A stretch of DNA of 53,006 nt. Source: Thermoflavimicrobium daqui (lineage in GTDB: Bacteria > Bacillota > Bacilli > Thermoactinomycetales > Thermoactinomycetaceae). Under the pieces are notes generated by a model that saw only the letters and a program-made list of their open reading frames with translations, was not told the DNA's origin and ran no database searches. Made by a program: the position numbers and the translations under genes. Below are positions 24,440-32,413 of this stretch, in pieces (position 1 is the first letter of the stretch; every line of letters starts with the position of its first letter). The stretch lies in NCBI RefSeq assembly GCF_003313465.1, contig NZ_KZ845680.1:1-53006 (forward strand). The letters are read 5' to 3'.

Positions 24440-24533
24440 TGGTATTATCTTGGACTTATCCCTATCAAGTAGACAATGCAAAGAGGACACATCGAAGATG
24501 TGGAGTATATTCTACTTGGAGGGGATAATACCA
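24440..24533. other. Nested three-stem structured element, possible RNA
   Basis: Three perfect inverted pairs are nested: TGGTATTATC/GATAATACCA (24440-24449, 24524-24533), CAAGTAGA/TCTACTTG (24466-24473, 24511-24518) and CACATC/GATGTG (24488-24493, 24497-24502) with a GAA loop. Asymmetric internal loops separate them. A run of eight T follows some 20 bp later (near 24555). It lies in a 580-bp gene-free gap between the divergent kinase gene and a repressor gene. No known riboswitch or 6S pattern was matched. Confidence 0.6.
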
Positions 24534-24598
24534 CCACATAACCAGAAATTCATCCTTTTTTTTAGTTATTTAACAGACTTGCGTAAGAAGTCTCCTGC

Positions 24599-24685
24599 TT
24601 ACAAAAAGGAATGAAAACCACCCGTTATCCCTACAAGAAGAAGACTCATTAAAATACCCTCTTCATCTCATAGACCCCAGCCCAT
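24599..24685 (-). other. Possible tiny hydrophobic ORF with in-frame TGA
   Basis: AAGGAGG is placed eight bases before ATG 24685. The frame reads MGWGL, TGA, then DEEGILMSLLLVGITGGFHSFL and TAA. The ribosome site is excellent, but the sixth codon is a stop. A second start in the same frame (MSLLLVGITGGFHSFL) could make a 16-residue hydrophobic peptide. This may be a broken small membrane-peptide gene. Confidence 0.3.
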
Positions 24686-24735
24686 GATACATTCCTCCTT
24701 GTTTTTTGTTGTTTGTCGTACTAATTTAAATATAC

Positions 24736-24804
24736 ATTATTCACTTGTGTATAGTCGATAGTTAAAAAAGTAATTTGACTAAAAATTATTCACTACTGTA
24801 TTAT
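24736..24804 (+). promoter_or_regulatory. Promoter with paired repeats before the XRE repressor
   Basis: TTGACT (24775-24780), 18 bp, TATTAT (24799-24804). The 10-bp direct repeat ATTATTCACT occurs at 24736-24745 and again inside the spacer at 24785-24794. This is a likely operator pair for autoregulation. Confidence 0.55.
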
Positions 24805-24836
24805 TCATATATAAGTGGACAGGGGAGTGGGAGAAC

Positions 24837-25061
24837 ATGGTTAAATTAACGGCTAAACCTTGCTTAAGTAAAATTCTGAAACAAAAAGGTTGGACACAGT
24901 TGATGCTTGCGGAAAAAACGGGATTAAACCAGGCCACTATCTCACGGTTTGACCGAACAACCCAGAGGAAGGACGACCATTTATTCACCATTGCCTACGC
25001 ATTGGGTGTAAAAGTGGAGGATTTATTTGAGGTGACAATAGAAGAGGAAGAAAAACAATGA
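24837..25061 (+). CDS. Small XRE/Cro-type repressor
   Basis: 74 residues. A single Cro/CI helix-turn-helix domain: LSKILKQKGWTQLMLAEKTGLNQATISRFDR (about 9-40), then helices ending ALGVKVEDLFEV, with an acidic tail EEEEK. It binds DNA, probably its own operator repeats upstream. The strong GGGAGTGGGAG site is just before ATG 24837. A terminator follows the stop by 7 bp, so it is transcribed alone. It resembles the decayed relic at 249-449. Lone repressors of this kind often remain from phages or conjugative elements; no such element is seen here. Confidence 0.85.
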   Translation: MVKLTAKPCLSKILKQKGWTQLMLAEKTGLNQATISRFDRTTQRKDDHLFTIAYALGVKVEDLFEVTIEEEEKQ

Positions 25062-25068
25062 CATGAAG

Positions 25069-25094
25069 AAACCCACCTACTAATAGGTGGGTTT
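25069..25094. terminator. Terminator after the XRE gene
   Basis: AAACCCACCTA (25069-25079) with TAGGTGGGTTT (25084-25094), an 11-bp perfect stem ending in TTTTG. It may also serve the convergent TPR regulator. Confidence 0.85.
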
Positions 25095-25120
25095 TGTCTT
25101 ATGTGTCTGTTGGATCTGGA

Positions 25121-26401
25121 TCAAGACGAAACATGATTTATCCCTCCATTTTCAAAGTAAATTGAGGAGACCTTCACATATTTATCCAGATCTCCCAATT
25201 GTAAGTAACATTTGGATAGATTAAATAGTATTTCTTCAAAAAGAGCAGTTCCTTTTCCAAGTCTAAAGGCATCTTCAAGGTGATTTGCTGCCATTTCAGA
25301 ATAACCTTTTCGGAGAAGAACTATCCCTAGATTTAATTTGCTTTTTAAGTATTGTACCATGTTGTTTACATTATTGGCAATATTCATACCCTTATTTAAT
25401 ATTTCTATAGCTTTTTCAAATTCATCTTTTTCTATGTAAACTAATCCAAGTTCGATATACGTTGCTGGAATAATATGATCTTTAGTTACTATCCTTTCGA
25501 GGGATAACGCCCCATTTAAACATATTTCTGCCTTATCAAGATCTCCCATGATTCTATAGATTTTTCCTAATGTGGTCGTAAGCTGATAGTTTCGATTAAA
25601 ATTAAGGTTAATTCTAGATAACTCAATTCCTTCCATTGCAAGTTGTATAGCAGAATCGTACATTTTTTGGTTTGCTTTTATTGATGCTTCTAAGTCTATA
25701 ATGCTCAACTTTGCGTCTACTGCTACATGATGTGATGATTTAAGTTCCTCCATTGTGGTGAGTGCTTCTTCTGTTCTGCCCAAACGATTTAAATAAATAC
25801 ATTTATTGGCTAACAAATTTCCGTATATATGTTTTCGCTCACCCTCGTATCTAAAGCTGTCTATTCCACTATTAGAGTAATATAAAGCCTTGTCGGTGTT
25901 GTTGCAATATATGTGTTCAATTACGGATAGATCATTAAAGCAGCTTGATTTTATATTAGATTTCTCATCAACAGGGAAGCGGTTCATTTCCGCAAGAGTT
26001 CTGGTATACTGCTCTTTTGCTTTCTCATATTCTTTTTGCTTATACAGGTTTCTTGCTTTCAGATAATTTACTACGATTTTATTTGAGTCCGTGATCTTCG
26101 TTGTATTAAGCCAAGTAGCCACCTTTTTCCTTAGTAGATTGATATTATTTTCTGCTATCATTAGCTCTAATTTTCGTAACTCCTCTTCTTTATTCTCGCC
26201 TTCTTCCACAAGCTCATTTATATTGAGAAGTTTTAATATATATCTAACCTTTTCAATATTTCTACATGCACCTTTTTCAATATTGGATAGGGTTGACATG
26301 GATATATAACCTTCTGTTTTCTCTGCTAGCTGCCTTTGTGTCATGTTTCTATTAAATCTTTCTTGTTGAATTCGTAATCCTAGTTCTTTCAAGTTATCCA
26401 A
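25121..26401 (-). CDS. XRE-TPR regulator (Rgg/PlcR-like architecture)
   Basis: 426 residues if it starts at TTG 26401, which has AAAGGAGG seven bases upstream; no ATG is placed as well. N-terminal HTH (LGLRIQQERFNRNMTQRQLAEKTEGYISMSTLSNIEKG, about 5-43). The rest is helical with tetratricopeptide-type repeats (KARNLYKQKEYEKAKEQYTRTL, GDLDKAEICLNGALSLERI, YIELGLVYIEKDEFEKAIEILNKGM). This is the layout of RNPP-type regulators that answer to small peptides in Bacillota, and also of other TPR regulators. It is divergent from the 40-codon gene at 26616. No obvious pheromone pre-peptide was found next to it. Confidence 0.8.
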   Translation of the reverse strand: MDNLKELGLRIQQERFNRNMTQRQLAEKTEGYISMSTLSNIEKGACRNIEKVRYILKLLNINELVEEGENKEEELRKLELMIAENNINLLRKKVATWLNTTKITDSNKIVVNYLKARNLYKQKEYEKAKEQYTRTLAEMNRFPVDEKSNIKSSCFNDLSVIEHIYCNNTDKALYYSNSGIDSFRYEGERKHIYGNLLANKCIYLNRLGRTEEALTTMEELKSSHHVAVDAKLSIIDLEASIKANQKMYDSAIQLAMEGIELSRINLNFNRNYQLTTTLGKIYRIMGDLDKAEICLNGALSLERIVTKDHIIPATYIELGLVYIEKDEFEKAIEILNKGMNIANNVNNMVQYLKSKLNLGIVLLRKGYSEMAANHLEDAFRLGKGTALFEEILFNLSKCYLQLGDLDKYVKVSSIYFENGGINHVSS

Positions 26402-26615
26402 TTTAACTCCTCCTTTTTGATATCCCACCTCGGAAGATCAAGGAAATATTCAATGACCTTAAAAGGATTTTTCCGAATGACTATAATATGCAAGTTCATT
26501 CAAAAATTCAAATAATAGGTACAATCGAACCCGACCATTCATGATAGGGGGTGATGCCTGGAAATTTGAGTACTTTTGTAACGTTATTTTACGAAAAAGG
26601 GAGGGAAGTTACATC

Positions 26616-26738
26616 ATGAGCTTCATATTCTTTAAGTGGGTTAGAAAATTGGATGATGGTGACAAATGCCCTCGTTGTCAAATAGGAACATTGAAATATA
26701 AAAGAGGATATTTATATTGTACCAAATGTGACTACTAG
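26616..26738 (+). CDS. 40-residue zinc-ribbon microprotein
   Basis: The start MSFIFFKWVRKLDDG is followed by CPRCQIGTLKYKRGYLYCTKC, two CxxC knuckles 14 residues apart, as in small zinc ribbons. The GGGAGGGAAG site is several bases before ATG 26616; the longer frame from 26541 lacks one. The terminator at 26781-26810 follows. It is divergent from the TPR regulator with about 215 bp between, so that regulator might control it. Function unknown; similar tiny zinc ribbons bind RNA or proteins. Confidence 0.65.
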   Translation: MSFIFFKWVRKLDDGDKCPRCQIGTLKYKRGYLYCTKCDY

Positions 26739-26780
26739 GAATACGCTGGAGGATTTTAATTACTAACTTCTCTTTCTCTC

Positions 26781-26810
26781 AATCCCTCCAATTAATGGGG
26801 GGATTTTTTT
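26781..26810 (+). terminator. Terminator after the zinc-ribbon gene
   Basis: AATCCCTCC (26781-26789) pairs with GGGGGGATT (26797-26805), then TTTTT. Confidence 0.8.
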
Positions 26811-26872
26811 CTTGCATCATGGGGACCTATATTATAAAACTAAGTTATAATTAATAGAAAAGTGGTGATCAA

Positions 26873-27400
26873 ATGGATGAGGTAAAAAGTTTTATTCTCG
26901 GAATTAAACCATCATTGTTTTCAACTATTGAGGAAGTCAATGACGATCAACTTTGGAGCTTTCCTCATTTGACGGATGAAGATCAACCCGTCACTATAAG
27001 AAAGGAACATCCAGCCTGTATTTTTTTCCAAACGGATCAATTGAAAAGCCAATTTATTGAAAAAACAAAAGATTTACAACCGAGATCAAAGGAATTTCAG
27101 AGAATCTTAGGATTAACCCTGGGCTTTCCACCAAAAGCCGTTGAATACTTTCTTTCGTTGATTGGTACGACAGGCACTTATGAAAATGATTTGTTTTTGG
27201 ATTATTGTGGTGTAGTATGCCTATCAAATATCAATGATTTAGCTCAAAATGCTTCTTGGTTATGGGATCGATATCCGGTAGGCATTGATGAGCTAAAAGT
27301 ATCATTTTCGGCACAAGATGTTGAGCGTATTAGCATTCCATATGGCGATTTTGGAAAAATAAAAGAAGTCATGGAAAGAAAAAAAATTATACATACATAA
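26873..27400 (+). CDS. Hypothetical cytosolic protein
   Basis: 175 residues with no signal peptide or membrane segment. Mixed alpha/beta with an acidic N-terminus. Recognisable but unassigned stretches are HPACIFFQTDQLKSQFIEKT, LGLTLGFPPKAVEYF and FLDYCGVVCLSNINDLAQNASWLWDRYP. The phrase 'LGFPPKAVEYF' suggests a ligand pocket or a short conserved loop, but no family came to mind. The AAGTGGTGATC site lies before ATG 26873. A GC-rich hairpin at 27405-27424 follows. The gene is monocistronic. Confidence 0.65.
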   Translation: MDEVKSFILGIKPSLFSTIEEVNDDQLWSFPHLTDEDQPVTIRKEHPACIFFQTDQLKSQFIEKTKDLQPRSKEFQRILGLTLGFPPKAVEYFLSLIGTTGTYENDLFLDYCGVVCLSNINDLAQNASWLWDRYPVGIDELKVSFSAQDVERISIPYGDFGKIKEVMERKKIIHT

Positions 27401-27404
27401 CAAA

Positions 27405-27424
27405 AGCGGGGATCTTTCCCCGCT
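27405..27424 (+). terminator. GC-rich hairpin after the hypothetical gene
   Basis: AGCGGGGA and TCCCCGCT form an 8-bp stem or better (27405-27424). No T run follows, so terminator activity is uncertain. Confidence 0.55.
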
Positions 27425-27427
27425 CGT

Positions 27428-27545
27428 GGAGTACATTCGTCGAAATTGTCGTCTCCCCCAAATGTCATTACGTGAGAGCTTCTTGATTCTGATGGTAAGA
27501 AACTCCCACTTCTTAGCGTTAGCATAAGTGAGAGAGGTTCATGCA
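27428..27545 (+). mobile_element. Right-end remnant of an IS200/IS605-type element
   Basis: The stretch ends in a hairpin CTCCCACTT...AAGTGAGAG (27505-27535; 8 of 9 pairs) followed by AGGTTCA. This is the usual form of the right end of IS605/IS1341-type elements ('CCCACTTC..GAAGTGGG..GTTCA'). The bases before it (GTCGAAATTGTCGTCTCCCCCAAATG) look like the tail of a tnpB gene. Only the end is left: no transposase frame is present to the left. Confidence 0.5.
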
Positions 27546-27563
27546 CAGAACAGTGATAAATGA

Positions 27564-27775
27564 TTAAATATAGCGTCCGTAATCAGGTATGGCAACATGC
27601 TCAAAATCTTGAACAAGCTTTTTTAGTCCCATCGATAAGGTATCACCAGACATAGCTCTTCCATGTCCAGTTATCGCAGTTTATTCCTTCAGTTCATTCC
27701 ATCAGGTAGAATATGGGGAGTCCTATTAAGCATCTCCAGCAAAATATCCATCCGACTCTATTTTGTTCCACAGGA
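27564..27775 (-). pseudogene. C-terminal relic of a metallo-beta-lactamase-fold gene
   Basis: On the minus strand the last 36 codons read ITGHGRAMSGDTLSMGLKKL then a DFEHVAIPDYGRYI end and a TAA (27564-27566). The 'PGHG..M.G..L..rl..L' pattern is the end of metallo-beta-lactamase-fold hydrolases. A shifted frame just upstream gives MDILLEMLNRTPHILPDG, which also fits, so at least one frameshift lies between. No N-terminal half with HxHxDH was found. It adjoins the IS605-type end. Confidence 0.55.
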
Positions 27776-27821
27776 TAGACATCACTTGTCTTTAGTTAAT
27801 ATCCCTTTTTGAATGAATGGC

Positions 27822-27850
27822 TTTAATTATAGGAATTTTTTTGTTATAAT
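27822..27850 (+). promoter_or_regulatory. rtcB promoter
   Basis: TTTAAT (27822-27827), 17 bp, TATAAT (27845-27850). It leaves a leader of about 60 nt. Confidence 0.55.
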
Positions 27851-27918
27851 AGAAAAGCCTTTCCACTCGGACCTGACTCTTCTGCGTGACCAATCAGAAA
27901 GAGAGGCGGTTCGATCTG

Positions 27919-29349
27919 ATGATTCAAAATCACGGAAAAAATCATAAAGAATTAAAATTGGAGCACGGAAATTTACATGTATTTGCCAATGATGAAGTAT
28001 TTCAATCGTTGGAAGACAAAGTTTACGAAATGGCTGACAATAATTTAAGAATTCCTCGTAACGTGTACATGAGTTATACACCCGATGCTCATGTGGGAAT
28101 AGGGACTTGTATTGGAACCACAGCCGTTTGGAATATGAGTGATGGTTTTGTATCGCCATCTATTGTTGGCTCTGATATTGGGTGTGGGATGCGTGTGCAC
28201 CTTACTCCCTTAACCAAAGCAGATATTCAAGATAAGAAACTACGGCGTAGAATCATCAATATGGTAGAGAAGTATGTTCCGGTCAATGAACATGCTAGTT
28301 CACGCTATAAAAATATTCGTATTGAAAAAATCATACAAGAAGGAATTCATGGGCTTCCACCTCAATATGTACCTGATCGCTATACTCCTGGCGAACGTCG
28401 TTCAGTAACCCATGTTGAACATGCCAAATTTAGCTTCGATGAGGCATATTTGGATCTTATTCCAGAGAAGATGTGGAAAAGAGCCTGGCAGCAGATTGGA
28501 ACCCTTGGTGGCGGTAATCATTTTATTGAATTTCAAGTGATTTCTATTCGCGAGGATCATAGAGAGATTGCTGAAAAATGGGGCTTATTTGATGGACAAG
28601 TGATTGTGATGATCCATTCCGGTTCTAGGGCATGGGGTGGTATGCTTGGACCACGCTATACGAAGGACTTTAAGAATGAGATGGCGTTATGGGGAGTCGA
28701 ATCGCCTGATCCTCACTTAGTTTATGCTCCGATCAATATTGAAGTAGGACAACGATACTTAAACCTGATGTATTCGGCGCTCAACTTCGCAGTTGTCAAT
28801 CGTCATATGCTAGCCTATGGTGTACATGAAGCATTAAAGGATGTATTTGGTTCTGAGTTTGAAATGCCTGTCTTATATGACTTAATGCATAACTATGCGT
28901 TGAAGGAATTTCATCGCAATAAGCCCATGTTGGTACATCGTAAAGGAGCGACCCGTGCTCTGCCCGCTGGTCATTTCTTAAATGCAGCTCCTTATAAGGA
29001 AACAGGTCATCCGGCTTTGATCCCTGGGTCGATGGGAACTTCATCTTATATCATGGTCGGAGAAGAAGCGGGAGAAAAGAACTTTTATTCGATCTGCCAT
29101 GGAGCAGGTCGGGTTCGCTCACGACGAGCTACGAAGCAGTTGGTAACCATTGACGAATTTGCTCACTCACTTCAAGTTGGAACCGATGAAGAGATCTTAG
29201 TCAACCAACGTACTCTTGAAAGCATTCTAGACGAATGTCCCCAAGCTTATAAAGACGTCGATCAAATTATTGACTCTGTGGTTGGGGCCGGTTTAGCTTC
29301 GGTGGTGGCAGAGTGTAAGCCACTGGCTGTGATAAAAGGGGTTAAGTGA
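27919..29349 (+). CDS. rtcB: RNA-splicing ligase RtcB
   Basis: 476 residues. RtcB joins 2',3'-cyclic phosphate (or 3'-P) and 5'-OH RNA ends using GTP and Mn2+. Seen: the opening LEHGNLHVFANDEVFQSLEDKVYEMA; PDAHVGIGTCIGTT; metal-site SDIGCGMRVH with its Cys; GTLGGGNHFIEF with Asn and His; HSGSRAWG; and HGAGRVRSRRA, whose His is guanylylated. The start is not certain: ATG 27919 fits the family N-terminus and has AGAGAGG 12 bases upstream, whereas GTG 27886 has no ribosome site. There is no archease or rtcA next to it. With hen1-pnkp, this genome carries two unrelated RNA sealing routes. Confidence 0.95.
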   Translation: MIQNHGKNHKELKLEHGNLHVFANDEVFQSLEDKVYEMADNNLRIPRNVYMSYTPDAHVGIGTCIGTTAVWNMSDGFVSPSIVGSDIGCGMRVHLTPLTKADIQDKKLRRRIINMVEKYVPVNEHASSRYKNIRIEKIIQEGIHGLPPQYVPDRYTPGERRSVTHVEHAKFSFDEAYLDLIPEKMWKRAWQQIGTLGGGNHFIEFQVISIREDHREIAEKWGLFDGQVIVMIHSGSRAWGGMLGPRYTKDFKNEMALWGVESPDPHLVYAPINIEVGQRYLNLMYSALNFAVVNRHMLAYGVHEALKDVFGSEFEMPVLYDLMHNYALKEFHRNKPMLVHRKGATRALPAGHFLNAAPYKETGHPALIPGSMGTSSYIMVGEEAGEKNFYSICHGAGRVRSRRATKQLVTIDEFAHSLQVGTDEEILVNQRTLESILDECPQAYKDVDQIIDSVVGAGLASVVAECKPLAVIKGVK

Positions 29350-29354
29350 TGATG

Positions 29355-29385
29355 AACCCATCCTAATTTTTGGGTGGGTTTATTT
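29355..29385 (+). terminator. rtcB terminator
   Basis: AACCCATCC (29355-29363) with GGGTGGGTT (29372-29380), then TATTT. Confidence 0.8.
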
Positions 29386-29566
29386 GCCGTATATCCATGA
29401 ATGATTTGCTGTTTCTTCCGACTCATTGAACTACATTTCAAACCCTTTTGATAGATATAACTGGAATCGTCAGACTTAAATGAACCATCGTATACTGGAT
29501 GTTCTTTTTATTCTAAGTAATCATTTATTCAAAAAATAAGTATCTTTTCTTGCTAATCGAAAATCA

Positions 29567-29932
29567 TCAAACCATTTTTCGTCTAATAGATTGGAGCATT
29601 GAGACGATGAAACAAACGATTGTGGTGACAAATAATAGGATTAATATCCCATTCATTAAATCATAAATGAAACTCCACTTTTTAAACGCATGAATGACTT
29701 CATTATGTGTTAAGTCAGAAAATCTCATAAATAAGAATGTTTCTAGTAAATATTTGATACCAAACAGAAAAGTTCCACTCGATAAAGCCCAAAAGCCCAT
29801 CGTTTTCGCTGAAGATGGCTCACTCTTTTTCCATAAAAAATAGAGTCCCAATAAGAAGTAAACGATGATCAAGACTAAGAGAACGAGCCAAAAATGACTA
29901 TAAGGGCTTCTATGGGCAAATTTATAGATCAT
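29567..29932 (-). CDS. Small three-helix membrane protein
   Basis: 121 residues with three hydrophobic segments: FWLVLLVLIIVYFLLGLYFLW (about 14-34), a middle one around MGFWALSSGTFLFGIKYLLETF (about 45-66), and ILILLFVTTIVCFIVSMLQ (about 96-114), followed by a basic end RRKMV. No family was recognised. Its start overlaps the stop of a 39-residue reading frame (ATGA), which suggests translational coupling. It lies downstream of the large two-helix protein gene on the same strand, with a GC-rich hairpin between. Confidence 0.65.
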   Translation of the reverse strand: MIYKFAHRSPYSHFWLVLLVLIIVYFLLGLYFLWKKSEPSSAKTMGFWALSSGTFLFGIKYLLETFLFMRFSDLTHNEVIHAFKKWSFIYDLMNGILILLFVTTIVCFIVSMLQSIRRKMV

Positions 29933-30048
29933 CGATGGTTATCGATTGAATAAACAGAAATAAATAATAGGCTACTAGACAGGATCTCCATGCCCAATAG
30001 ATAAATGGATAAGCTCAAAAAGCCCAATCCTAGAAAACGTGATTTCAA
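29929..30048 (-). CDS. Possible 39-residue membrane peptide, coupled upstream ORF
   Basis: TTG 30048 is preceded by AGAAGTGAGA. The peptide is one hydrophobic helix (FLGLGFLSLSIYLLGMEILS, then SLLFISVYS) with a short polar end. Its TGA overlaps the ATG of the next gene in the sequence ATGA. The overlap and the hydrophobic content support translation; TTG start and small size make it uncertain. Confidence 0.45.
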   Translation of the reverse strand: MKSRFLGLGFLSLSIYLLGMEILSSSLLFISVYSIDNHR

Positions 30049-30129
30049 GGCAGTCTCACTTCTTTTCTATAAATGATATGTCAGTAGTGTGAAAGGATAG
30101 GGGTTATTCACCCCCACCCTATTATTCAA

Positions 30130-32223
30130 CTAAAAAGGTAGCGATCGATTATTTATATCCTGCTTTTTGTTCAAGGTTGGACGTGAGGTTGACTTTTTCT
30201 TTTTACTTTTCGTTTGGAAAGGAGGTCTCCTTTTGACAATTCGGTCTAAGATCCAAACACCTATCAAGGACAGTAAGAGGAATAAAGCTAAGCCACCAAA
30301 GTGGACTCCGAGAAAGATCCCACCTGGGAAGGTTTGAGCAAAATCACCAAAGACAAATTCAAAAAAGCCTGCAAATAAAACCATGGGGAAACCATATAAG
30401 GTAATAAACTGTATTAATGAATTGGTGCGAGCTTCTGCGAAATTATTTAGTATTTTCTCCGTTTCAACAACCGTTTCATATAGTTTCTCTAACTCGGAGA
30501 CCATTCCCCAGTGTTGCTCTACTTTTTCTCGAAAAGTCTTTAGATTGGGATCAGGATTGGTCGTGATCGATTCTAAAATGGCTTTACGTATTTCGATTTT
30601 TTGCTTGGTTGTTTGTAAGTTTAGTTTATCCAGCTCTTTACGAGATGGGGAATTTCCAGATGAAAAGTCTTGATAAAGCGAATCGATTTGCTTTGTGATC
30701 CGATTAATGATTTTTCGGGTGTTGATAAACTGTTGAAGTAAGCTTTGATACTCATCGACATATCGGCTAAAATCCATGACTTCGATCACCCAATCATCGA
30801 GTTCGATATTCCAGTCGTCTAAAAGCATAATTCCTTGCTTATGAATCACGGCTACACCACCGGATAGCTCAATCATATCGAAGTCGGATTCATTGGGGAG
30901 ATCCTCAAGTTTAGGAAAATCAAAGGGATTTGCAGCACATGCAGCAATAAATTTTTTCATAGTAGGTGAAAATACGATCGTCGAATAGTTATATTGCGCA
31001 TCCCATTTGGCAATGGTTAAATGTTTACGGATATTTGGATCTGTAAATAAAGGTAAGCACTGATCCATCGTACAAAGATGCCCAAAAGTATCATCATGCC
31101 GATAACCTCTTACTTTAATCGAGCGAGCGGGACAGTAGAGTTCCCAAATCGTATGAACGACTTGTTTCCAAGTTAAAAAAGTAGGTGGATCTTTGGGAGA
31201 AGAAATTAAGGTGCTATTTCCAATCTCATCTTGCCAAGCAGGAACAGCATCTTCGATATCTATCCTGTATTTTTGACGAGCTTCTTGCTCTAATTGTTCG
31301 AGTTTCATTTGTAAATCTTTTAGGTGAACATTGAGATGTGGGTCAACTGAAATCATAAAATCACTAATATTGCGCCCGCTTTCCGGCTTATATACAGCAA
31401 GTAAGCCAAAGCCGTTTTGTGTCCATGAATTTTGCGTATCTGTCCGAGCAAAATGTTTAAGAACACCTTTAAAATCAACTTTCTCGGTTGTGATTAAAGC
31501 ATCTACAAGTACCTTTAAATCGGAATCTTTCACTGGAAGTTCTAATTGAACGGTGATAGAATGCTTGAGAAGTTGTAAATATTTTTGCTCTTCAAACCGT
31601 AAGAATGTCATCGCTTTTTGATAAGCTTCGCAGTCTACTTCCGTAAGATTACTTGGGTCAAGCTCATCAGCTAGCAAAACAGAAATGATAAAACGAAGAC
31701 ATTGTATAAAGCCTTTTTTAAATTTGGTATCATTGGTTACTATTTCTTGCCCCACTTGTTGATAAGAAATATAGGCATGACCTAGTGCATTATGCAGACA
31801 CCCCCAAGAATGGAAGGGAAGACCTGTTGAACGTGTTTCTTCTTGCTCCCAATGATTAATATAGTTTAACCATTTTGTAGGGAGCTGATCGAGAGGTAGC
31901 TTTTTGGATCGAAGAAAGAGAAGGACAAACGCAAAGCAGGTGTCCAACGATAAATCTTCTAGGTAAAAAGAATAATTGATAAAATCATTTTCTGTTGGGA
32001 TATACTTATCAATGATAGAAGGATCTAAGCTATAAATCCGGGAAGATAAAGAGACATGGTCGGGATAAGTATAGTTAATGATCAGACCTGGGGCATCATC
32101 TTGTTCATCTTTAAATCCCAAAAAAATGTCTGCCCTCTCTACGTTTTGTTTATGGTTTCCAGAAATTTTAAACTCTTGAAGTGACTCTTGAAGTTCTTGT
32201 AAATAGGATTGTAAATGACTCAT
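30130..32223 (-). CDS. Large protein with two C-terminal membrane helices
   Basis: 697 residues from ATG 32223 (protein MSHLQSYLQELQ), which follows AAGAAGGAAAA; an earlier ATG at 32328 would add 35 unlikely residues. The first ~480 residues are soluble mixed alpha/beta with no family I can name; noted stretches are LSLDTCFAFVLLFLRSKKLP and HSWGCLHNALGHAYISYQ. Residues about 510-600 are coiled-coil-like helix. Two membrane helices follow (FITLYGFPMVLFAGFFEFVF and GLALFLLLSLIGVWILDRIV, about 610-665) with a short FPGG loop, then a very basic tail (KKKKSTSR). This recalls CorA-like pore domains and the two-helix effectors of defence systems. It is divergent from a nucleotidyltransferase-fold gene 190 bp away. 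Confidence 0.75.
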   Translation of the reverse strand: MSHLQSYLQELQESLQEFKISGNHKQNVERADIFLGFKDEQDDAPGLIINYTYPDHVSLSSRIYSLDPSIIDKYIPTENDFINYSFYLEDLSLDTCFAFVLLFLRSKKLPLDQLPTKWLNYINHWEQEETRSTGLPFHSWGCLHNALGHAYISYQQVGQEIVTNDTKFKKGFIQCLRFIISVLLADELDPSNLTEVDCEAYQKAMTFLRFEEQKYLQLLKHSITVQLELPVKDSDLKVLVDALITTEKVDFKGVLKHFARTDTQNSWTQNGFGLLAVYKPESGRNISDFMISVDPHLNVHLKDLQMKLEQLEQEARQKYRIDIEDAVPAWQDEIGNSTLISSPKDPPTFLTWKQVVHTIWELYCPARSIKVRGYRHDDTFGHLCTMDQCLPLFTDPNIRKHLTIAKWDAQYNYSTIVFSPTMKKFIAACAANPFDFPKLEDLPNESDFDMIELSGGVAVIHKQGIMLLDDWNIELDDWVIEVMDFSRYVDEYQSLLQQFINTRKIINRITKQIDSLYQDFSSGNSPSRKELDKLNLQTTKQKIEIRKAILESITTNPDPNLKTFREKVEQHWGMVSELEKLYETVVETEKILNNFAEARTNSLIQFITLYGFPMVLFAGFFEFVFGDFAQTFPGGIFLGVHFGGLALFLLLSLIGVWILDRIVKRRPPFQTKSKKKKSTSRPTLNKKQDINNRSLPF

Positions 32224-32413
32224 AATTTTCCTTCTTTCCAGTATAAGTCGGTAAATATTGTATAAAAATTCGCTTCTTATTTTACTTTTACCCTCTTTTG
32301 TAGATAAGAAGGTTTTTTTAAGATACAATATTTTATCTTTTTAGAAACCGTATTAAAAGGAAGCACCCATGAGGAGCAATTCATTAAAAATTTTATCAAT
32401 TAGGTGGGGAAAT

